Assembly: GCF_963974575.1 (NCBI RefSeq)
Contig: NZ_CAXBBQ010000013.1
Coordinates: 1-64,000, forward strand
Length of the DNA: 64,000 nt
Source of the DNA: Sphingosinicella sp963974575
GTDB lineage: Bacteria > Pseudomonadota > Alphaproteobacteria > Sphingomonadales > Sphingomonadaceae
Direction of reading: 5' to 3'
The notes beneath the pieces are model-generated. The model was not told the DNA's origin. It was given only the letters and a program-made list of their open reading frames with translations, and searched no databases. Shown here one piece after another: positions 50,239 through 58,115 of this stretch. The position numbers and the translations under genes were made by a program. How positions within the stretch are numbered: position 1 is the first letter of the stretch; each line of letters begins with the position of its first letter.

Positions 50239-51745
50239 CGACCGCCGAGTCCCGGCGCATGATCCGCACCGCCTCTTCAACCGTGGTCTTGCCGTCGACG
50301 ACGAGACGCCGCACCGCCGCCGCGATATTCGGCGCACGGCCGAACGCCTGCCGCGCGATCACGGCTTCGTCGGCGCCCGAGAGGATGAGCTGGCGGATAT
50401 CCTCGTCGATCCGTACCGCCTCGTAGACGCCGATGCGGCCGCGAAAGCCAGTGTTGGCGCACGAGGGGCAACCGACCGCATGGCGGATGACGACACCCGC
50501 ATCGAGCCCCAGCGGCGCGGCATCGGCGGCACTCGCCTGCACCGGCTGCGAACAGACGCTGCACAGCCGCCGCACCAGCCGCTGCGCGACGACGAGGCGA
50601 AGCGACGAGGCGAGCAGGAACGTCTCGACGCCCAGATCCTTGAGGCGCGTGATCGCACCGACGGCATCATTGGTGTGGACCGTGGAGAGCACGAGGTGGC
50701 CGGTGAGCGAGGCCTGCACGGCGATGTCTGCCGTTTCGGAATCGCGGATTTCGCCGACCATCACGACGTCCGGGTCTTGCCGAAGAATGGCGCGGAGGCC
50801 GCCCGCGAAGGTCATGCCGACCTTGGTGTTCACCTGCGTCTGCCCGACGCCGTCGATCGCGTATTCGATCGGGTCTTCGACCGTGAGGATGTTGCGCGTG
50901 CCGTCGTTCAGCAATCTGAGGCCCGAATAGAGCGTCGTCGTCTTGCCCGATCCGGTGGGACCGGTGACGAGGATGATGCCGTGCGGTTCCTTCAGCGCAT
51001 CGGAGACGACGCGAAGCAGATCGGCGGGCATGCCGAGGTCTTCGAGGCCGAGTTCGGCCTGTTCCTTGTCGAGGATACGCAGCACCACGCGTTCGCCGTG
51101 GCGCGAAGGCAAGGTCGAAACGCGGACATCGAGCGCGCGGCCGCCGAGCGACAGCCCGATGCGCCCGTCCTGCGGCAGGCGGCGCTCGGCGATATCGAGA
51201 CGCGCCATCACCTTGATGCGGCTGACGACGAGCGGCGCCACTTTCGCCGGCAGGCGCAGCGCCTCGCGCAGCACGCCGTCCACACGCAGGCGGACGATCA
51301 GCGTGCTCTCGTAAGGTTCGATGTGGATGTCGGACGCGCCCTGCCGTACCGCTTCGGCAATGACGCCGTTGATAAGGCGGATAACTGGGGCGTCGTCCTG
51401 CGTGTCGAGAAGGTCTTCGGCAGCCGGAATATCCTCGGCAAGCGCGCCGAGATCGCCGACTTCGCCGAGCCGGTCCGAGACCTGCTCGGCGCTGAGAGCG
51501 TCGGTCGCATAGCCTTCCTGCAGCAGACGTTCGAACTCGCGGCGCGGCACGAAGCGCACGACGATGGGGCGGCCGAGGATGCGACGCACTTCGGTGAGCG
51601 CGCGCGGATCGTCGCCTTCGCGCAGGCCGACGCCGATCTCCACGCCCTCATCTTCAAGCACGATCACACCGAAGCGCTTCGCGAAGGCATAGGGGATCTG
51701 GATCGGGCGTTCGGAAGGCAGCGGTGCGACGTCGCCGGCCGTCAT
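50225..51745 (-). CDS. gspE: Type II secretion ATPase GspE
   Basis: The cytoplasmic hexameric ATPase of the T2SS, 506 residues. N1/N2 domains bind GspL. GPTGSGKTTTLY near residue 266 is Walker A; the Asp and His boxes and DPDVVMVGEIRD near 330 follow. A four-cysteine zinc site (CSVC at ~406 and CPSC about 30 residues later) is present, as in canonical GspE. The start MTAGDVAPLP lies 4 bp after gspD. Confidence 0.97.
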   Translation of the reverse strand: MTAGDVAPLPSERPIQIPYAFAKRFGVIVLEDEGVEIGVGLREGDDPRALTEVRRILGRPIVVRFVPRREFERLLQEGYATDALSAEQVSDRLGEVGDLGALAEDIPAAEDLLDTQDDAPVIRLINGVIAEAVRQGASDIHIEPYESTLIVRLRVDGVLREALRLPAKVAPLVVSRIKVMARLDIAERRLPQDGRIGLSLGGRALDVRVSTLPSRHGERVVLRILDKEQAELGLEDLGMPADLLRVVSDALKEPHGIILVTGPTGSGKTTTLYSGLRLLNDGTRNILTVEDPIEYAIDGVGQTQVNTKVGMTFAGGLRAILRQDPDVVMVGEIRDSETADIAVQASLTGHLVLSTVHTNDAVGAITRLKDLGVETFLLASSLRLVVAQRLVRRLCSVCSQPVQASAADAAPLGLDAGVVIRHAVGCPSCANTGFRGRIGVYEAVRIDEDIRQLILSGADEAVIARQAFGRAPNIAAAVRRLVVDGKTTVEEAVRIMRRDSAVDADL

Positions 51746-51749
51746 GATC

Positions 51750-53810
51750 TTACTCCGAGGGCGGCGGCGCGGGTTGCGGCGCAACCGGCGGGGCAGCGCC
51801 CATGTAATCGCGCACCAGCGCGTCGAGCGACGGCTCCTGCTTGGGATAGCGTTCCCGCTGCATTTCACGCGTGTAGTTGAAGCGGCGTGCACTGATCGCC
51901 TGCGCATCCTGTCGGCTGCGCACGATCGTTGGGCGTATGAAGATCATCAGGTTGGTCTTCGTGCGGCTGCGCGACCGGCTCGTGAAGAGTTCACCAAGCA
52001 CAGGGATATCGCCGAGCAGCGGCACCTTCTCGATCGTGCGGCGCTCGTTCTCGTCGATGAGGCCGCCGAGCGCGATGATGTCGCCGTCGTCAACCGTCAC
52101 GGTCGTCTCGATCTCGCGCTTGTTGATGATGAGGTCCGAGGACCCCGTCGCCACCGGCCCCGCGATCGAGGACACCTCCTGCCGCAGGAACAATTTGATG
52201 GCACCGCCGGCGTTGATCTGCGGCTTCACCTGCAACTGAACGCCGACATCCTGCCGCTGCACGGTACGGAAGGCGTTGTCGAAGTTGGGCGACAGCGCCT
52301 CGCCGGTCGTCATCGGGACTTCCTGGCCGACGAGAATCTTCGCTTCCTGGTTGTCGAGCGTCATGATCGACGGCGTCGACAGCACGTTGGAGGCGGTGTC
52401 GGATTTCACGGCGTTGATCACGGCGCCGAACAGCGCATCATTGCCGATCTCGCCGCCGAAACCGAACAGCGAGCCGGAGACGCCGAGCAGCGACTGGACC
52501 GCCGCCTTTTCGAGAGTCTCGGCAGCCGAAGACGTTGTGCGGCCCGTTGTGGTGACGCCGTCGTTGGTCGTGGTCTGTGTTCTATCAAGTTCGCGCGCAC
52601 CGATGGCCCCTGCAATCGCCAGCAGATTGGGCGCGCTGTTTGAATAATTTGTGACAGCGAACGGCACGCTGTTGCTTCCCGTGCCTGCAAGCAGGAACTG
52701 GACGCCGAGTTGCTTCGCCGCATTGTCGGAAACTTCGACGATAATCGCTTCGACGAGCACCTGCTCCTGCCGCACGTCGAGCTTGCGAATCACCTCGTTG
52801 AGCGAGCGCTGCACATCGGGCGGCGCGGAGATGACGAGCGCGTTCGCGCCTTCGTAGCGCGCGATGACGGCGCGGCCCGGCCCTGGCGGGGCGCTGCCCG
52901 CAGGCGTCGTGGAGACGCTTGCCCCCGCATTCGACATCTGCCCGTCCTCGCCGGACTGCGATGCGCTGTTCACAACCGTGACCTGCACCTGCTGCCCGGC
53001 GATCTGCTGGAGCACCGGAAGCAGCGCGCCCGCATCGGCGTTCTGCAGGAAGACGACCTGGATATCCGTGCCCGCCGAGGCGCGCTTGTCGAGATCGGAA
53101 ACGATCGCCGCCATGCGCCCCACCGCTTCGGGATCGCCGCGCAGGATGACGCTGTTCGAGCTATCGACCGGAATCACGGAAACCGCGCCCGCGCCGTCCG
53201 AACCGGCAGCGCGCGACACCGATTCGATCGCCGCCGCGATTTCCCGCGCGCCGGCATTGTCGAGCGTGATGAGGCGCATCGACGTGCGGTCGCGGTCGAT
53301 ATCCTTCAGCACCGAGCGCACGCGGGCGAGATTGTCCGCATAATCCGCGATCACGACGGAACTGCCGCTCTTGCTCGCACTGATCTGACCCTGGGCGCTG
53401 ACAAGCGGGCGCAGCGCCTCGATCGCGGACTGCGTATCGATCGACTTGAGATCAATGACCTGCGTGACGAAACTGCTGCTACCCCCCCGCGTCGGTTGCT
53501 GCGCAGCGTTCGCGGCAGGCGCGATGCGGAAGGCGCCGCCATCGCTGGGGATCGCGATGAAGCCGTTCGCCCGCAGCGTGGAGAGGAAAACTTCGAAATA
53601 CTGCGTGCGCGAGAGTGGTCGGTCGGCGACGACCGAGACCTTGCCCTGCACGGCGGGGTCGATGATAAACGTGCGCCCCGTGGTGCGTGCAACGTCTTCG
53701 ATATAGGCGCGGATGTCTGCATCGCGCAGGTTGATCACCTGCTGGGCGGGCGCGGGCACCGCAAAGGCGAGCGCAAGCGCCGCGCCGATCAAGAAGCGGC
53801 CCGCCCTCAC
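51750..53810 (-). CDS. gspD: Secretin GspD
   Basis: Outer-membrane channel of the T2SS, 686 residues. A signal peptide (ending VPAPAQQ) is followed by N0-N3 domains (DIRAYIEDVARTTGRTF; VVADRPLSRTQYFEVFLS) and the C-terminal secretin domain (VPLLGDIPVLGELF, FIRPTIVRS). The C terminus is Pro-rich (PPVAPQPAPPPSE) and may carry the pilotin-binding site; no typical pilotin gene was found. It overlaps gspC by 4 bp. Confidence 0.97.
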   Translation of the reverse strand: MRAGRFLIGAALALAFAVPAPAQQVINLRDADIRAYIEDVARTTGRTFIIDPAVQGKVSVVADRPLSRTQYFEVFLSTLRANGFIAIPSDGGAFRIAPAANAAQQPTRGGSSSFVTQVIDLKSIDTQSAIEALRPLVSAQGQISASKSGSSVVIADYADNLARVRSVLKDIDRDRTSMRLITLDNAGAREIAAAIESVSRAAGSDGAGAVSVIPVDSSNSVILRGDPEAVGRMAAIVSDLDKRASAGTDIQVVFLQNADAGALLPVLQQIAGQQVQVTVVNSASQSGEDGQMSNAGASVSTTPAGSAPPGPGRAVIARYEGANALVISAPPDVQRSLNEVIRKLDVRQEQVLVEAIIVEVSDNAAKQLGVQFLLAGTGSNSVPFAVTNYSNSAPNLLAIAGAIGARELDRTQTTTNDGVTTTGRTTSSAAETLEKAAVQSLLGVSGSLFGFGGEIGNDALFGAVINAVKSDTASNVLSTPSIMTLDNQEAKILVGQEVPMTTGEALSPNFDNAFRTVQRQDVGVQLQVKPQINAGGAIKLFLRQEVSSIAGPVATGSSDLIINKREIETTVTVDDGDIIALGGLIDENERRTIEKVPLLGDIPVLGELFTSRSRSRTKTNLMIFIRPTIVRSRQDAQAISARRFNYTREMQRERYPKQEPSLDALVRDYMGAAPPVAPQPAPPPSE

Positions 53811-54595
53811 CGAACGATCTCGAACGTCACAGTCTGCACCTCGGCCCCACGCCTGATTTCCAGCACCGCGACGTCGTTGTCGCCGATGAGGTTCGTGATG
53901 TTCCCGGGCGACGTCTCTGAATCGATTCGGACGCCATTCACCGAAAGCAGCACATCGCCAGCCTGTAAGCCGATTTCGTTAAACAATCCGCCACTTCCCA
54001 GCGGTTTTAGCGCAAGGCCTTCGACCTCGCCGCCGTTGCGGACAAGCGTGCCGGTGATCTCGCGTGAGACGCGGTCGAGCGGAACCTGCGCCGCGGGCGC
54101 ATCCGCCACCGGCGCAGGCGCCGGCGAAACAGCGCGCGCGGGCACGGACTGATCGAGGAAAAGCTGCTCGAGCGACCCGCCACGGCTGACCGTAACGCTG
54201 TCGAACGCGACGCTGTGGAGCGTGACGCCGGGCATAACCTCCTCGCCGACGAGGAAGCTGCGCTGCGTGCCATCGACGCCGATAATCGCCGAACCCCGGC
54301 CGCTGACGTTATCAACGCGCGTACCGTAAAGATCGATGGCAAGGTCGGAGACGACGGTCGGCCCGCCACCGTCAAGCATCTGGAAAAACGGATCGAATCG
54401 GCCGAGCACGACCGCATCGGACCGTGCGGCGAGTGTGGGCGGGGGCGGCGCGCCCACAGGCCCGATCGGTACCAATAGCGCCCACACAAGCCGCGCTGCG
54501 GCGAAGGCAAGCACCAGCGCCAGCAGAACCTGCGCTGCCGCCACGAGGCTGCGCGCGTTCACACGCTGCAGCCATTGCCTGTCAGTGAACCCCAT
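53807..54595 (-). CDS. gspC: Type II secretion protein C
   Basis: A 262-residue inner-membrane protein linking the platform to the secretin. The N-terminal helix (about 18-42) is followed by the HR domain (VVLGRFDPF, DLAIDLYGTRVDN, FLVGEEVMPGVTLHSVAFD) and a C-terminal PDZ domain (LKPLGSGGLFNEIGLQAGDVLLSVNG). It is the first gene of the gspC-N operon. A 95-bp gap separates it from gspO, which is on the same strand. Confidence 0.93.
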   Translation of the reverse strand: MGFTDRQWLQRVNARSLVAAAQVLLALVLAFAAARLVWALLVPIGPVGAPPPPTLAARSDAVVLGRFDPFFQMLDGGGPTVVSDLAIDLYGTRVDNVSGRGSAIIGVDGTQRSFLVGEEVMPGVTLHSVAFDSVTVSRGGSLEQLFLDQSVPARAVSPAPAPVADAPAAQVPLDRVSREITGTLVRNGGEVEGLALKPLGSGGLFNEIGLQAGDVLLSVNGVRIDSETSPGNITNLIGDNDVAVLEIRRGAEVQTVTFEIVR

Positions 54596-54690
54596 TCCGT
54601 CCGGCCCGCCTTCACGAAATCGCCCCGCTAGGGAGTTAGCATGTCAGTTTGATGACGGCGAGCACCATCGCGTGTCATATCGGGACATTC

Positions 54691-55479
54691 TCAGGAGGGG
54701 TATAGCAACGCCAGCGGAACAATGGGAACACGCGCCGCCGCCGCCCAGACACCGATGGCCGCAATTGCAAGGCAGGCACCGAGCGGAACCCGCGTCGCCG
54801 CGCCCACCTCCGCGCCGCGCAGCTTCCCCAGCGCAATGAGCGCGAACCCTACGAGCGAGGCGACGATCACCACGAACGGCAACGCCTGCCAGCCCACCCA
54901 GAGCCCGATGCCGCCGAGCAGCAAGGGATCGCCGCCGCCCATTCCCTCGCGTCCGCGCAGCGCGCGATAGCCAAGTCGAACGGCTTCAAGGCCAAGGAAC
55001 CCCGCCCCGCCGCCGATGAGCGAGGCCGCAACGTCCCCGCGCGTGATGAACAGCGCCGCGATGCCCGACAGCGCGAGGAGGACGGTCAGCCGCTGCGGTA
55101 GCCAGTAGTGCCGAAGGTCGAGCGCCGCGAGCAGCAGCAACAGCCACCCGAACACCGCCCACACGAGATCGGCAGGCACCCGTGCCAGCAACACGGCGAG
55201 CAGCCCGACAAGCCCCGCGAGCAGCTCCATGATCCATGTAAACGCAGGAATCGCTACGCCACACCCACGGCAGCGGCCGCGCAGCGCGAGCACGGAAAGC
55301 AGCGGCACAAGCTCCAGCGGCCCGAGCGTGCGTCCGCACGCATCACACGCTGAACGCCCGCCCACGACCTGACGCCCGTCCGGCAGGCGCGCAGCGACAA
55401 GCGCAAGAAAGCTGCCGATGATCGCACCGGCAACAAATCCGCAGGCCAGAAGCCATCCGGCGTTCCCGCTGACGGTCAA
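54691..55479 (-). CDS. gspO: Prepilin peptidase GspO
   Basis: A 262-residue A24 aspartic peptidase of the inner membrane that cleaves and N-methylates the pseudopilins. Four cysteines (CDACG near residue 45 and CRGCG near 70) bind zinc in the N-terminal loop. D in LLAALDLRHYWLP near 119 and in GMGGGDPLLLGG near 180 are the two active aspartates. The second motif reads GGGDPL rather than GxGDxK. About seven transmembrane helices are expected. It diverges from the GspC-like gene. Confidence 0.92.
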   Translation of the reverse strand: MTVSGNAGWLLACGFVAGAIIGSFLALVAARLPDGRQVVGGRSACDACGRTLGPLELVPLLSVLALRGRCRGCGVAIPAFTWIMELLAGLVGLLAVLLARVPADLVWAVFGWLLLLLAALDLRHYWLPQRLTVLLALSGIAALFITRGDVAASLIGGGAGFLGLEAVRLGYRALRGREGMGGGDPLLLGGIGLWVGWQALPFVVIVASLVGFALIALGKLRGAEVGAATRVPLGACLAIAAIGVWAAAARVPIVPLALLYPS

Positions 55480-55540
55480 GACGGCGCTGCCCCTTCCCTT
55501 GTCGCAAATCTGTCATGCACCCGGCCTAACCGGCTTTCCC

Positions 55541-56317
55541 GTGGCTATCACAATCGGCAACAGGCTCAACCCCGGGACGGTCCGGCTGGCGCTGCTTTTC
55601 GCGGCCGGCGCCGGCGCTGTGGCAATCTTCGCGCTCTGGCCCGAAACCGCGCCGCCTCCGCCGGCCCCGCCACCCATGCCCGCTGTCGTGCAAGCGCCGC
55701 CGCCATCCGCGTCGTCGCCCGCACCGACGCTGACCCCCGCGGACGTCGCGGAGGTCCGCGTGTATGGAACGCTGGGGAACGCCGCGATCGTGTCGGTCGG
55801 AAAAGACGCGCAGCAGCGCGTGTCGATCGGCCGCCAGCTCTTGCCCGGCATCACGCTGGAAAGCACAGCGCCCGGCCACATCATCGTCGCGCGCGGCGAC
55901 ACGCGATTGAAAGTGCCTCTGCTCACCTTCGACGGAAACGCCCCCGCAGCCACGCTCGTGACGGCGGACACGAAGATCAAGGCCGGCCCCGCCGCGAAAG
56001 CCCCCACGCTGTCGCGCGCGGCGTTCGGCGGCGACAACCGCCGCCGCCAGACGCTGGCCTTCCAGCTCGGCCTCGTTCGCGAACAGCAAGGCGAGGTGAC
56101 TCTCGGCTTCCGCGTGCGCAAGGCCTCAACCATGCCGTTCTTCGCGCGGGCGGGGCTCCGTGACGGCGATATCGTCTCCACGATCAACGGTGGCGGCCTC
56201 CATGACGAGGAAAAGGTCATGGAGCTCGCCGACGAACTTGCGCAGTCGAAACGTGTCGTGATCGGCTACATCCGGGACGGCCGGACGCAGGAAGCCGTGG
56301 TCGATTTCACCGACTGA
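55541..56317 (+). CDS. GspC-like PDZ protein (second GspC-type gene of the locus)
   Basis: A 258-residue protein with one N-terminal transmembrane helix (LALLFAAGAGAVAIFALW, about residues 14-31), then a Pro-rich linker of about 35 residues. An HR-like domain follows (RVYGTLGNAAIVSVGKDAQQ, IGRQLLPGITLES), and a C-terminal PDZ-like domain (AGLRDGDIVSTINGGGLHDEE). This mirrors GspC in order and length, though similarity to the gspC in this cluster is low. GTG 55541 is the best start; no strong ribosome binding site is seen. It is read away from gspO and toward the lipoprotein gene, 206 bp away. Confidence 0.75.
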   Translation: MAITIGNRLNPGTVRLALLFAAGAGAVAIFALWPETAPPPPAPPPMPAVVQAPPPSASSPAPTLTPADVAEVRVYGTLGNAAIVSVGKDAQQRVSIGRQLLPGITLESTAPGHIIVARGDTRLKVPLLTFDGNAPAATLVTADTKIKAGPAAKAPTLSRAAFGGDNRRRQTLAFQLGLVREQQGEVTLGFRVRKASTMPFFARAGLRDGDIVSTINGGGLHDEEKVMELADELAQSKRVVIGYIRDGRTQEAVVDFTD

Positions 56318-56342
56318 CTGAATTGTGACGAATTTGTTTCTA

Positions 56343-56420
56343 TTTCACGAAAGTATCGTGAAAGCATTTCATTGAATTGTCACAATACTCGTTCGCAAAA
56401 CATTGCGAAATTCGTAATAT
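56343..56420 (+). promoter_or_regulatory. Operator-rich promoter of the lipoprotein/TonB-receptor genes
   Basis: Three palindromes lie in an unusually AT-rich stretch: TTTCACGA-N5-TCGTGAAA (56343-56363), ATTGTCACAAT (56376-56386) and TTCGCAA-N4-TTGCGAA (56392-56409). TAATAT (56415-56420) is a good -10 and TTCGCA (56392-56397), 17 bases before it, the -35, so the third palindrome covers the -35 and part of the spacer. A weak Pho-like pair, ATTTCAT-N4-TTGTCAC, spans 56366-56383. Confidence 0.55.
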
Positions 56421-56523
56421 TTCCATCATGAATCGCCCCTAGGCGTCCGGCTCGGGACGGCAGTCATCGCTTCGGATTCGCAATGACCGCCTTGTTTGCC
56501 ACGAACACCAAAGGGGTGCCTCA

Positions 56524-58035
56524 ATGTCACATCTCCGCAGTTTCCTGATGCTTGGTTCCGCGCTCGCACTTGTTGCGTGCGGCGCAGACGACGTTGCATC
56601 CCCGGGCGAGGGCGTCATCGTGACGCCGACCCCCACCCCCACCCCGACGCCAACCCCCACGCCGACGCCGACACCCACCCCGACACCGACGCCGACACCC
56701 ACGGACTGCCCGACGGGCACAGCCAACGTCGGCACGATCGAAGGGATGCGGAACTGCCAGGTTTCAGGCACGATCACCGGCAACCTCGTGCTGCGTAAGC
56801 TCGACGGCGTCATCTACTCGCTGAACGGCCGCGTCGATATCGGCCGCGACATTGGCGGCGACGGCAACGCAGCAGGCGGCGCGCAGGGCATCCTCACGAT
56901 CGAACCGGGCGTCACCGTCTTCGGCTCGACGCAGGCGGATGCGCTCGTCATCAACCGCGGCTCGCAGATCTTCGCGGAAGGCGAAGAAGATGCACCGATC
57001 GTGTTCACCAGCCGTTCGAACATCGAAGGCAATGTCGGCGAAAACAGCATCGGCCAGTGGGGCGGCATCGTCGTGCTCGGCCGCGCGCCGATCAGCGATT
57101 GCTCTGACGCGGGTGCGGTCGGCGGCGCCGTGGACTGCCAGGGCCGCGTCGAAGGTGTCAGCAACGCGTTCTACGGCGGCGCCTCCGCCAACGACAGCAG
57201 CGGCCGGATGCGCTACCTTCAGGTTCGCTATCCCGGCTTCGAGCTTTCGACCGGCAACGAGCTGAACGGCATCACCATGGGCGGCGTCGGTCGCGGCACG
57301 GTGTTCGAATATATTCAGGTTCACAACAGCTCCGACGACGGCATCGAATGGTTCGGCGGCACGGTGAACGGCAAGTATATCGTGCTCACCGGCAACGATG
57401 ACGACTCGATCGACACCGATCTCGGTTACACCGGCGTCAACCAGTTCGTGATCGTCGTGCACCGCGCTGCGGGCGGTGACCACATCTGGGAGGCCGACTC
57501 GAGCGGCAACGAAGACGCGACGCCGCGTCAGGACACGCACTTTGCCAACGTCACGGCGGTCGCCAACGGCGGCACGTCGATCCTGCTGCGCGGCGGCGGC
57601 GACTATCAGCTGAGCAACTGGGTCCTCACCGGCCCGACCGGATCGCTGTGCCTCGACATCGACGGCAACGCGACCATCCAGGCCGCGAACCCGGCGATCG
57701 AAGAGAACGGCCCGCCGATCTTCAAGTCGGTGTTCCTCGCCTGCGAAGCGCCCTATGTCGATGACACGAGCGTCACCGCCGCCCAGATCCAGGCGATCTT
57801 CGAAGCGGCCGGCACCAACAACACGCCAGCCGGCACCTCGACGCTCACGGGCACCTTCATCAACGGCGCCAACGAAACGGCCGCCACGGCGGTTTCGAAC
57901 CTCAGCACGATCAACAGCTACTTCGCGGATGTGAACTACATCGGCGCCGTGCGCGATGCGGCTGACACGTGGTGGCAGGGCTGGACCTGCGGTCTGCCCA
58001 GCCAGTCGGCCTGCACCGCCAACCCGGCGAACTGA
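56524..58035 (+). CDS. Surface-type lipoprotein with Pro-Thr linker
   Basis: A 503-residue predicted lipoprotein. The signal peptide ends LVAC (Cys19), with Gly at +2, so it is an outer-membrane type. Residues ~33-60 are a (Thr-Pro)n linker. The remaining ~440 residues look like a repetitive beta domain, Gly/Asp/Asn-rich with EPGVTVFGS, GQWGGIVVLGRAPI, GRMRYLQVRYPGF and SSDDGIEWFGG. Four or more cysteines (CSDAG, VDCQG, WTCGLP, SACTAN) suggest disulfides. AAAGGGG precedes the ATG. Its position beside the T2SS and just before a TonB receptor suggests a T2SS-secreted surface lipoprotein. Confidence 0.8.
   Translation: MSHLRSFLMLGSALALVACGADDVASPGEGVIVTPTPTPTPTPTPTPTPTPTPTPTPTPTDCPTGTANVGTIEGMRNCQVSGTITGNLVLRKLDGVIYSLNGRVDIGRDIGGDGNAAGGAQGILTIEPGVTVFGSTQADALVINRGSQIFAEGEEDAPIVFTSRSNIEGNVGENSIGQWGGIVVLGRAPISDCSDAGAVGGAVDCQGRVEGVSNAFYGGASANDSSGRMRYLQVRYPGFELSTGNELNGITMGGVGRGTVFEYIQVHNSSDDGIEWFGGTVNGKYIVLTGNDDDSIDTDLGYTGVNQFVIVVHRAAGGDHIWEADSSGNEDATPRQDTHFANVTAVANGGTSILLRGGGDYQLSNWVLTGPTGSLCLDIDGNATIQAANPAIEENGPPIFKSVFLACEAPYVDDTSVTAAQIQAIFEAAGTNNTPAGTSTLTGTFINGANETAATAVSNLSTINSYFADVNYIGAVRDAADTWWQGWTCGLPSQSACTANPAN
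56623..56703 (+). repeat. Pro-Thr coding repeat (linker)
   Basis: An 81-bp low-complexity tract of alternating Pro and Thr codons (CCC/CCG/CCA with ACC/ACG/ACA). The nucleotide units are 6 bp long but differ at third positions, so the tract is not a perfect microsatellite; nevertheless its length could vary between strains. It encodes a flexible, extended tether. Confidence 0.85.
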
Positions 58036-58051
58036 TCGACGTGGACCATCC

Positions 58052-58087
58052 GGGGCGGCGGCGCTGCCAAGCGCGCGCCGCCCCTTT
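58052..58087 (+). terminator. Hairpin between lipoprotein and TonB receptor genes
   Basis: GGGGCGGCG (58052-58060) pairs exactly with CGCCGCCCC (58076-58084), with an inner GCGC/GCGC stem, followed by TTT only. It is likely a partial terminator or an RNA-stabilising hairpin, since the receptor gene starts 29 bp later and has no separate promoter that I can see. Confidence 0.65.
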
Positions 58088-58115
58088 GCAATTCAGGAAA
58101 TCCGGAAAGCCCGCC

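Noticed and set aside
49952..51880. Plus-strand frame of 642 codons over gspF-gspE
   Set aside because: It is the longest antisense frame in the region, but gspE and gspF have every expected motif on the other strand.
56623..56703. CRISPR or tandem-repeat array
   Set aside because: It is a coding Pro-Thr tract with a 6-bp period and no spacers; no CRISPR repeats or cas genes were found.
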